A DNA stretch of 5,970 bases from Cellvibrionales bacterium UBA2618. GTDB taxonomy: Bacteria > Pseudomonadota > Gammaproteobacteria > Pseudomonadales > Porticoccaceae. Shown here piece by piece: positions 1 through 5,548 of the stretch. The DNA is taken from NCBI GenBank assembly GCA_002339165.1, contig DDJS01000147.1, positions 6,393-12,362 on the forward strand, given 5' to 3'. The notes beneath the pieces were generated by a model. The model was not told the DNA's origin. It worked only from the letters and a program-made list of their open reading frames with translations, and did not search any database. Numbering within the stretch: position 1 is the first letter of the stretch; each line of letters begins with the position of its first letter. Both the position numbers and the translations under genes were made by a program.

Positions 1-1
1 A

Positions 2-86
2 TGGTGCCCAAGGCCGGACTTGAACCGGCACGGCTTGCGCCACTACCCCCTCAAGATAGCGTGTCTACCAATTCCACCACTTGGGC
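2..86 (-). tRNA. leuU: tRNA-Leu, anticodon GAG
   Basis: Read on the minus strand this folds into a complete class II tRNA of 85 nt. The acceptor arm pairs GCCCAAG (86-80) perfectly with CTTGGGC, followed by discriminator A and an encoded CCA ending at position 2. The anticodon stem CTATC/GGTAG closes loop TTGAGGG with anticodon GAG at 52-50. A short extra arm GGC-GCAA-GCC follows, then the T arm GCCGG-TTCAAGT-CCGGC. The D-arm region GTGGTGGAATTGGTAGAC is the one typical of bacterial tRNA-Leu. It should read CUC and CUU codons. It lies 12 bases after the secG stop with no promoter between, so it is probably made by processing of the operon transcript. In E. coli the same isoacceptor, leuU, directly follows secG. 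The 3' trailer and any terminator lie outside the window. Confidence 0.97.
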
Positions 87-98
87 TTTGTACATGTA

Positions 99-470
99 TT
101 ATTCGTCCGGCAGTTCTGACAGCTCGTCTAACGGGCTGTCGGCGGTGTTCTCAAACGCAGGTATATCCAGGTCGTCCTCTGGAGTTGGCGCTAGCACCTC
201 ATCTTCTAACTCGGGAAAAATTCCCTCGTCGATGACCGAGCTATTTTTTGCGATCAGCGCCAGGCTGATGCTGGTGGCAAAAAATATCGTGGCCAGCAGT
301 GCTGTCGATTTGCTAAAAAAGTTCCAACTGCCGCCACTGCCAAACACCGTCTGCGACGCACCTGAGCCAAACGACGCGCCCGCTTCGGCCCCCTTGCCCT
401 GCTGCAAGAGGATCAGCCCGATCAGTGAGACCGCGACAATGAAATGAAAGACTAATATATAGGTTGCCAT
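99..470 (-). CDS. secG: SecG, protein-export membrane protein (SecYEG subunit)
   Basis: SecG is the small third subunit of the inner-membrane SecYEG translocon and assists SecA-driven protein export. The 123-residue product has two membrane segments (about residues 4-22 and 56-75). Between them is the family-defining loop: LLQQGKGAEAGASFGSGASQ at about 21-40, then the FGSGGSWNFF stretch. The E. coli protein has almost the same loop and is 110 residues. The extra length here is a C-terminal tail (about 80-123) very rich in Asp and Glu and probably disordered. The ATG at 470-468 is chosen because SecG homology starts there; the longer reading frame to 740 only shadows tpiA. That ATG overlaps the tpiA stop as TAATG, with purine-rich AGAAGAAG (475-482) as a weak ribosome site inside tpiA, so translational coupling is likely. 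The tRNA-Leu gene follows 12 bases downstream. Confidence 0.96.
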   Translation of the reverse strand: MATYILVFHFIVAVSLIGLILLQQGKGAEAGASFGSGASQTVFGSGGSWNFFSKSTALLATIFFATSISLALIAKNSSVIDEGIFPELEDEVLAPTPEDDLDIPAFENTADSPLDELSELPDE

Positions 471-1207
471 TATGCTTCTTCTGCCAGTTGTATAATCCGT
501 AAAAATTCCGCAGCCTGCAATGAGGCTCCACCTATCAACCCGCCATTTATATCCGGCTGCGCAAACAGTCCCTCGGCATTCTCGGGGTTGACACTCCCCC
601 CATAGAGAATCTTGGTTGTCTCGCCCGCCGCGCCCAGTTGTTGACGAATCCCAGCATGCACCTCTTGGGCCTGCTGTGGCGAGGCGGTAACCCCTGTGCC
701 AATCGCCCACACCGGTTCGTAAGCGATCACGCCAGCGCACAGCTTGTCCATGCCTACTCTATCCGCCACCGCGCTAATCTGTGCCGCGACCACCTTGGCA
801 GTAGCGGCTGCCTCGCGCTCTAACAGCGTCTCGCCAACGCAAAGTATCGGGGTTAAGCGCAGCGCCTCGGCGGCGGCATATTTTTCCGCCACCCGGCGGT
901 TGTCTTCATCAAACAGCGCACGCCTCTCGGAGTGCCCTACCAACACCATGCTGCAGCCTACGTCTACCAGCATCGCGCTGCTCAGTTCTCCGGTGAAGGC
1001 GCCTTCAGCGTGCTCGCTGAGGTTTTGTGCTCCTACATCAATCCGTGCCTGCTGCAACCGGTGTACCACCAGTGCCAAGTGCACCGCGGGCGGAAACACC
1101 GCAACCTGTACCTTGCCATGATCGATCCGCTGTTGCGCCAAGCGCTCGGCAAGATCGGCCGCCATTGCCAGCGATCCATTCATTTTCCAGTTTCCAGCTA
1201 CTAGCAT
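470..1207 (-). CDS. tpiA: Triose-phosphate isomerase
   Basis: TpiA interconverts dihydroxyacetone phosphate and glyceraldehyde 3-phosphate in glycolysis and gluconeogenesis, as a cytosolic TIM-barrel dimer. The 245-residue product (E. coli has 255) keeps every key element: GNWKMNG with N6 and catalytic K8; VGHSERR with catalytic H92; AYEPVWAIGTG with the general base E164 followed by the flexible lid loop 6 (165-172); and YGGSV (202-206) plus GGLIGGASL (222-230) for phosphate binding. The ATG at 1207-1205 is preferred because it places GNWK near the N-terminus as usual and has GGGG six bases upstream (1214-1217). An in-frame TTG at 1249 would add 14 residues with no homology. The gene sits between glmM and secG, as in pseudomonads but not E. 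coli. A 126-base gap upstream may hold its own promoter. Confidence 0.97.
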   Translation of the reverse strand: MLVAGNWKMNGSLAMAADLAERLAQQRIDHGKVQVAVFPPAVHLALVVHRLQQARIDVGAQNLSEHAEGAFTGELSSAMLVDVGCSMVLVGHSERRALFDEDNRRVAEKYAAAEALRLTPILCVGETLLEREAAATAKVVAAQISAVADRVGMDKLCAGVIAYEPVWAIGTGVTASPQQAQEVHAGIRQQLGAAGETTKILYGGSVNPENAEGLFAQPDINGGLIGGASLQAAEFLRIIQLAEEA

Positions 1208-1333
1208 AATCGGCCCCAGTGACGACCGTCGATACTGCAAACGCTGCAAAACCCGAAATTTTCCGGAGGTTTATTTAGGGTCGCAGATCCTACCGGAGTC
1301 AATGCGAATATACAAGCCATGTCGACCATACAG
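1208..1333 (-). other. glmM-tpiA intergenic gap
   Basis: This 126-base stretch is the only non-coding gap over 35 bases in the window. It follows the glmM stop (TAG, 1336-1334) and precedes the tpiA ATG. It contains TTGACT- and TTGTAT-like hexamers and an AT-rich patch (TAAATAAA, 1270-1277), read on the minus strand, and a weak TpiA ribosome site next to the start. A short hairpin-like element (about 1249-1273, AAACC...CCG/CGG...GTTT) is interrupted and has only a four-T run after it, so it is not a convincing terminator. I see no RNA gene or riboswitch pattern in it. Confidence 0.6.
1287..1315 (-). promoter_or_regulatory. Possible sigma-70 promoter for tpiA-secG-tRNA-Leu
   Basis: On the minus strand TTGTAT (1315-1310) and TAGGAT (1292-1287) are separated by exactly 17 bases, matching the sigma-70 consensus at 3 of 6 and 4 of 6 positions. 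An overlapping alternative is TTGACT (1302-1297) with TAAATA (1277-1272) at 19 bases, which has a better -35 box but poor spacing. Either would start transcription about 60-80 bases ahead of tpiA and supply the tRNA independently of the upstream operon. The matches are weak enough that chance is a real possibility; the location in the only sizeable gap is the main argument. Confidence 0.3.
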
Positions 1334-2677
1334 CTAGGCAACCCGCTGCCGAACGGTGTTGGCGATTTGGTGCACCAACCGATCGACCAATTGATCGTCC
1401 TCGCCCTCAACCATCACTCGAATCAACGGCTCGGTTCCCGAGGGCCGCAACAACACCCTGCCGCGCCCGTCGAGCTGCTGCTCGGCGTCTAGCACCGCGC
1501 GCTTAACCTGTTGGTCAGTGGCGAGATCGATAGATTTAACTCGCGGTACATTAATCATCTGCTGCGGAAATTTAGACATGCCGCACTTGGCTTCATGCAA
1601 CGTCACTTCGGCACTGGCCAGCGCACGGATGACCTGCAGGGCGCCGACAATGCCATCGCCGGTGGTGTTGATATCGCTACACAATACGTGCCCAGAATTC
1701 TCGCCACCAAGGTGCCAATGGTTCTTTTTTAACGCCTCGATCACGTAGCGATCGCCGACCGCGGTGCGCTCAAACGGAATACCCAATTCGCCAAGCGCCA
1801 GCTCCATACCGAGGTTGGTCATCAAGGTACCGGCGACGCCGGTACATCCAGACTGCCGGCGCGCGCGGTAGGCGGCGATAATGTAGATCAGCTCGTCGCC
1901 GTCGACTATCTCGCCGCGGTTATCGACCATCAACACGCGATCGCCATCACCGTCCAGGGCAACGCCAAAATCGGCACTCTGTTCAAGCACCGCCTGCTGT
2001 AACGGCTGCATGTGCGTCGAGCCACAGCCTTCGTTAATGTTAAAACCGTCGGGGGCCGCTCCGATAGTGATCACCTTGGCACCCAGTTCTTTAAACACCT
2101 TGGGGGCAGCGCTATAGGTTGCACCGTGGGCGCAGTCCAACACGATCTTGTAGCCGCTGAGACTAAATCCGGCGGGTAGCGTGCCCTTGCAAAACTCCAC
2201 GTAACGACCGATAGCATCAGAAATACGCCGCGCCCTACCGAGATCTTCAGACCGATTAGTGTGCAGCGGTTGGTCGAGCAATTGCTCGATTTGCAACTCG
2301 ACGCTGTCGGGCAGTTTGTAGCCGTCGGCAGCAAAAAACTTGATGCCGTTGTCATGATAGGGATTGTGAGAGGCGCTGATAACAATGCCGGCTGAAGCGC
2401 GAAAAGCACGGGTCAGATACGCCACCGCTGGGGTCGGCATCGGCCCTAGCATATCGACATCAACCCCCGCCGCGATCAAGCCAGCTTCCAGCGCCGACTC
2501 AAACATGTAGCCAGAAACGCGGGTGTCCTTGCCGATCAGCACCCGTTTGTGGCTGCCGCTATCGCGGGTGAGCACCCGACCAGCGGCCCAGCCCAGCTTG
2601 AGTACAAAATCGGCGGTGATCGGGTAGTCACCGACCCGCCCACGAATGCCATCAGTACCAAAATATTTTCTCGTCAT
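1334..2677 (-). CDS. glmM: Phosphoglucosamine mutase GlmM
   Basis: GlmM converts glucosamine-6-phosphate to glucosamine-1-phosphate, the step before GlmU on the way to UDP-GlcNAc for peptidoglycan and lipopolysaccharide. The 447-residue product has the usual family length and four-domain signature: FGTDGIRG (6-13) at the N-terminus; active-site phosphoserine S103 in SASHNPYHDNG; the metal-binding loop DGDGDR with D242, D244 and D246; the sugar-binding loop GGENSGH (324-330); and the phosphate-binding loop RPSGTEPLIRVM (411-422). GlmM is distinguished from other alpha-phosphohexomutases by the ASHNPYHDNGIKFF context and by its place beside folP. The ATG at 2677-2675 has a good ribosome site, GAAGG, five bases upstream (2683-2687). 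It follows folP by 28 bases and is probably co-transcribed. Two perfect inverted repeats lie inside the gene (1827-1845 and 2274-2289). Confidence 0.98.
   Translation of the reverse strand: MTRKYFGTDGIRGRVGDYPITADFVLKLGWAAGRVLTRDSGSHKRVLIGKDTRVSGYMFESALEAGLIAAGVDVDMLGPMPTPAVAYLTRAFRASAGIVISASHNPYHDNGIKFFAADGYKLPDSVELQIEQLLDQPLHTNRSEDLGRARRISDAIGRYVEFCKGTLPAGFSLSGYKIVLDCAHGATYSAAPKVFKELGAKVITIGAAPDGFNINEGCGSTHMQPLQQAVLEQSADFGVALDGDGDRVLMVDNRGEIVDGDELIYIIAAYRARRQSGCTGVAGTLMTNLGMELALGELGIPFERTAVGDRYVIEALKKNHWHLGGENSGHVLCSDINTTGDGIVGALQVIRALASAEVTLHEAKCGMSKFPQQMINVPRVKSIDLATDQQVKRAVLDAEQQLDGRGRVLLRPSGTEPLIRVMVEGEDDQLVDRLVHQIANTVRQRVA
1827..1845. repeat. Perfect inverted repeat inside glmM (8-bp arms, 3-base loop)
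   Basis: GTACCGGC at 1827-1834 and GCCGGTAC at 1838-1845 are exact reverse complements around a 3-base centre. In the mRNA this could form a stable GC-rich stem with a tight loop in the region coding TGVAGT (about residues 279-284). It has no T-run on either strand, so it is not an intrinsic terminator. Constraint from Gly, Thr and Ala codons may explain it. Confidence 0.6.
2274..2289. repeat. Perfect 16-bp palindrome inside glmM
   Basis: TCGAGCAATTGCTCGA at 2274-2289 equals its own reverse complement and lies in codons for about residues 131-135 (EQLLD). It has the form of a dimeric protein-binding site, but its position deep in a coding region and the ordinary codons used make chance the simplest reading. 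Confidence 0.6.
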
Positions 2678-2682
2678 TGTTG

Positions 2683-2687
2683 CCTTC
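2683..2687 (-). promoter_or_regulatory. Ribosome binding site of glmM
   Basis: GAAGG on the minus strand, five bases before the glmM ATG and inside the 28-base folP-glmM gap. It supports the start at 2677 and contrasts with folP, which has no comparable site. Confidence 0.7.
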
Positions 2688-2705
2688 GCCCTAGAGCTAC
2701 GCTCG

Positions 2706-3557
2706 TCATTCGCAGTGATGCAACATCTTTAACGCCTGCACCGTCTCTGTAACATCGTGCACGCGCACGATGGCCGCGCCTTTTTGGGCTGCCAAGAGCG
2801 CCATAGTAACACTGCCAATAAGTCTTTGGTCTGCAGAAGCGTTCAATAGTTCACCAATCATGCGTTTTCTCGACACCCCAACCAACAGCGGCACGCCCGT
2901 GGCGACCAACTGATCGAGTGATTTAAACAACATGAGATTGTGTGCGGTGGTTTTACCGAAACCAAAACCTGGATCGATAAGAATGTCTCTGGCGTCGATG
3001 CCAGCCACAATGCACTGCTCCCTGCGCTGCATCAAAAATCCCTGTACCTCGCCGACCACATCGGCGTACTGCGGTTGACTCTGCATCATCGCCGGCTGAT
3101 TTTGCATGTGCATCAAACACACCGGAACACCGCTATCGACTGCCGCCGCAAGCGCACCGGGCCGCTGCAGAGCGCGGACGTCGTTGATCAATTCGGCACC
3201 GGCCGCAGTCGCGGCGTCAATCACCTCTGCGCGACTGGTATCGATCGACACCGGCACATCAAAACGCTGCGTGATGGCGGTAATCGCAGCGATCACCCGA
3301 TCTAACTCCTCGGCAACCCCCACCGGACTTGCGCCCGGTCGCGTCGACTCACCACCAACATCAACCATGTCGACGCCGGCCTCGAGCATATCGCCAACGC
3401 TGTTCAGTACCCGATCGACGTCGACCGACGAACCGCTAAACAGTTCGCCACCATCCGAGAACGAGTCCGGCGTGACGTTGACAATACCCATCACCAAAGT
3501 GCGCTCGACTCCGCGCTTGGCAATACCGCGCAGCCATGACCGTACTGGAACTGCCAA
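2706..3557 (-). CDS. folP: Dihydropteroate synthase
   Basis: FolP condenses p-aminobenzoate with dihydropterin pyrophosphate to give 7,8-dihydropteroate in folate synthesis; it is the sulfonamide target. The 283-residue TIM-barrel product carries all the family motifs: GIVNVTPDSFSDGG with N27; VGGESTRPGA (67-76); SIDTSRAEV with D106; INDVRAL with N125; DPGFGFGKT with D195; VGVSRKR with K231; and RVHDV with R265 and H267. The chosen start is TTG (3557-3555), because no in-frame ATG or GTG occurs upstream before the ftsH end and the first ATG inside codes M23, right at the first barrel strand. No Shine-Dalgarno is visible before the TTG. The first 22 residues are Arg/Lys-rich and do not resemble the usual LDLSRP-type lead-in, so the N-terminus is uncertain while identity is not. 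The stop is TGA at 2708-2706. Confidence 0.95.
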   Translation of the reverse strand: MAVPVRSWLRGIAKRGVERTLVMGIVNVTPDSFSDGGELFSGSSVDVDRVLNSVGDMLEAGVDMVDVGGESTRPGASPVGVAEELDRVIAAITAITQRFDVPVSIDTSRAEVIDAATAAGAELINDVRALQRPGALAAAVDSGVPVCLMHMQNQPAMMQSQPQYADVVGEVQGFLMQRREQCIVAGIDARDILIDPGFGFGKTTAHNLMLFKSLDQLVATGVPLLVGVSRKRMIGELLNASADQRLIGSVTMALLAAQKGAAIVRVHDVTETVQALKMLHHCE

Positions 3558-3592
3558 CGTTAGCGCGCGCGGACTGCGCCGTCTAGCACGCC

Positions 3593-5536
3593 TTAAACGC
3601 CTTCGACAGCACCGCCAATCGGCCCGGCAGTATTGGTTTTTTCGTCGTTGCTGTCGCCTGACTCGCCAATTGAATCTCCATCCGACGGGCCACCCGACTC
3701 ACCACTTAAGTCGTCATCATTCCATCGGCGTGGTGGCCGCACCTGAATGCGCTTCATTAGATCGTCGACCTGATCAGCGTCGATAGTCTCATAATCCATC
3801 AGGGCGTCTTTCATTTTTTCTAGTACATCGCGGTGATCTTCAAGCAGTGACTTGGCCTTGACATAGGCATGGTCGAGTATCTGACGCACTTCTTGGTCAA
3901 TTTCGCGGGAGGTGTCTTCCGAGTAATGGGTGTTGCCGCCGCCAGGCGCCTGAGATTCATCCTCGCCGTAGAGCACCGGACCCATCTTTTCGGTCAGACC
4001 CCACTTGGTCACCATGTTGCGGGCCATCTGCGTGGCGCGCTCAATGTCGTTCTGCGCACCGGTGGTAACGCCGTCGAGCCCACCGATCAACTCCTCGGCA
4101 ATTCGGCCGCCAAACAGACTACACAACTGACCAAAAATCTGCCGGCGACTCATGCTGTAGCGATCTTCTTCCGGCAGGTACTGGGTTACGCCAAGGGCGC
4201 GTCCGCGCGGGATAATGGTCACCTTGTGTACCGGATCATGCTCGGGCATCAGGCGGCCAATAATCGCGTGGCCGGCCTCGTGGTAGGCGGTATTGGTTTT
4301 CTCTTTGTCCGACATCACCATCGAGCGGCGCTCGGCGCCCATCATAATTTTGTCGCGGGCTTTTTCAAACTCTTCCATCGACACCACGCGGCGGTTGCCA
4401 CGGGCGGCAAACAGCGCCGCCTCGTTGACCAGGTTGGCAAGATCGGCACCTGAAAAGCCGGGGGTTCCCCGCGCCAGCACGTTTAACTCAACGATTTCGT
4501 CGAGCGGTACCTTGCGTGCGTGCACCTTGAGTATTTGCTCGCGCCCGCGAATGTCGGGCAGGCCAACGTAGACCTGCCGATCAAACCGACCAGGTCGCAG
4601 CAGCGCTTTGTCGAGTACGTCCGGCCGGTTGGTCGCTGCGATCACGATCACGCCCTCGGTGCCCTCGAAACCGTCCATTTCAACTAGCAATTGGTTGAGG
4701 GTCTGCTCGCGCTCGTCGTTACCGCCGCCATATCCGCCGCCACGGTGACGGCCAACGGCATCGATCTCGTCGATAAAGATAATGCACGGGGCCTGCCGCT
4801 TGGCCTGCTCAAACATATCGCGCACCCGCGACGCGCCCACACCGACAAACATCTCGACAAAGTCGGAGCCCGAAATGGAGAAAAATGGCACTTTGGCCTC
4901 GCCCGCGATCGCCTTAGCCAACAGCGTTTTACCGGTTCCCGGTGGGCCGACCATCAAGACACCCTTGGGGATTCGCCCACCCAGACGCTGAAACTTGGTT
5001 GGGTCGCTAAGAAATTCTACCAATTCGCTGACATCTTCTTTGGCCTCGTCAACCCCGGCGACGTCGGCAAAGGTGGTGTTGATTTGATCGCCGGTCAGCA
5101 GTTTGGCTTTACTCTTGCCAAAGCTCATTGGCCCGCCCTTCCCGCCACCGCCGCCCTGCATCTGGCGCATAAAAAACATGAAAATGCCCAAAATCAGCAA
5201 GATTGGGAAGGCCGCCACCAGCAACTGCGATATTAGGCTGGGGGTTTCTGGCTCGCGCGCCAGCACCTTCACGTTGTGGTTGATCAGATCATCCATCAGG
5301 CGCTGATCACCAATGGTTGGGAGTACGGTGCGAAATTTGGTGCCGTCGCGGCGCTCGCCATTGATGATCAAGCCTTCGATCACCACCGATGCAACGCGCT
5401 CATTCTGCACATCGACGACAAAATCGGAATAGCCCAGACTGTTGTCCGCCGGCGGTGGTGAAAAACTGTTAAACACCGACAGCAATACGGCCGCCAGTAC
5501 CAGCCAGACAATTAAATTTTTCGCTAAATCATTCAT
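3593..5536 (-). CDS. ftsH: ATP-dependent zinc metalloprotease FtsH
   Basis: FtsH is a membrane-anchored hexameric AAA+ protease that degrades misassembled membrane proteins and regulators such as LpxC and sigma-32 in E. coli. From the ATG at 5536 the product is 647 residues (E. coli 644). In order: transmembrane segment about 6-24; periplasmic domain about 25-100; second transmembrane segment about 101-123; Walker A GPPGTGKT (197-204); pore motif F230-V231-G232; Walker B IFIDEID (253-259); second region of homology ATNRPDVLD...RPGRFDR with arginine fingers R314 and R317; zinc site HEAGH (H419, E420, H423) with third ligand D497 in GAQNDI. The C-terminal tail after RPPRRW (about 601-647) is Ser/Gly/Asp-rich and variable in the family. 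ATG 5536 is preferred over ATG 5542 because AGGGGA lies six bases before it but directly abuts the other. It follows rlmE by 10 bases, as in E. coli. Confidence 0.98.
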   Translation of the reverse strand: MNDLAKNLIVWLVLAAVLLSVFNSFSPPPADNSLGYSDFVVDVQNERVASVVIEGLIINGERRDGTKFRTVLPTIGDQRLMDDLINHNVKVLAREPETPSLISQLLVAAFPILLILGIFMFFMRQMQGGGGGKGGPMSFGKSKAKLLTGDQINTTFADVAGVDEAKEDVSELVEFLSDPTKFQRLGGRIPKGVLMVGPPGTGKTLLAKAIAGEAKVPFFSISGSDFVEMFVGVGASRVRDMFEQAKRQAPCIIFIDEIDAVGRHRGGGYGGGNDEREQTLNQLLVEMDGFEGTEGVIVIAATNRPDVLDKALLRPGRFDRQVYVGLPDIRGREQILKVHARKVPLDEIVELNVLARGTPGFSGADLANLVNEAALFAARGNRRVVSMEEFEKARDKIMMGAERRSMVMSDKEKTNTAYHEAGHAIIGRLMPEHDPVHKVTIIPRGRALGVTQYLPEEDRYSMSRRQIFGQLCSLFGGRIAEELIGGLDGVTTGAQNDIERATQMARNMVTKWGLTEKMGPVLYGEDESQAPGGGNTHYSEDTSREIDQEVRQILDHAYVKAKSLLEDHRDVLEKMKDALMDYETIDADQVDDLMKRIQVRPPRRWNDDDLSGESGGPSDGDSIGESGDSNDEKTNTAGPIGGAVEGV

Positions 5537-5542
5537 TTCCAT

Positions 5543-5548
5543 TCCCCT
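5543..5548 (-). promoter_or_regulatory. Ribosome binding site deciding the ftsH start
   Basis: AGGGGA on the minus strand lies six bases before ATG 5536 and touches the alternative ATG 5542 with no spacer, so the second ATG (protein starting MNDLAKN) is favoured. Its AG also forms part of the rlmE stop codon TAG (5549-5547), so the terminating rlmE ribosome sits on the ftsH initiation site. Confidence 0.75.

Noticed and set aside
1..447. Plus-strand reading frame starting at position 1
   Set aside because: It runs through the tRNA-Leu gene and antisense to secG; the sequence is fully explained by those two genes.
471..740. N-terminal extension of the secG frame up to 740
   Set aside because: It overlaps tpiA in another frame and has no SecG similarity before the ATG at 470.
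1208..1249. TTG start at 1249 for tpiA, adding 14 residues
   Set aside because: The added residues lack TpiA similarity and the ATG at 1207 has a fitting ribosome site and the usual distance to GNWK.
1249..1273. Hairpin in the glmM-tpiA gap as an intrinsic terminator
   Set aside because: The stem is short and interrupted, the loop is long, and only four T follow; it would also cut tpiA-secG off from the operon without evidence.
1201..1329. A 42-codon minus-strand frame filling the glmM-tpiA gap and ending just past the tpiA start, as a possible leader peptide
   Set aside because: There is no ribosome site before its ATG at 1329, the product shows no leader-like run of regulatory codons, and the candidate promoter lies inside it.
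2706..3557. Frameshift near the 5' end of folP explaining its odd N-terminus (an out-of-frame ATG lies at about 3539)
   Set aside because: Neither alternative frame encodes a DHPS-like lead-in before VMGIVNVTP; one of them hits a stop at once. No frameshift is needed for a full-length enzyme.
3106..5236. Long plus-strand reading frames (226 codons at 3106-3786, 194 at 3869-4453, 181 at 4691-5236)
   Set aside because: They lie antisense to folP and ftsH, show no recognisable motifs and low-complexity composition, and have no supporting ribosome sites. Codon bias of the real genes leaves the opposite strand open.
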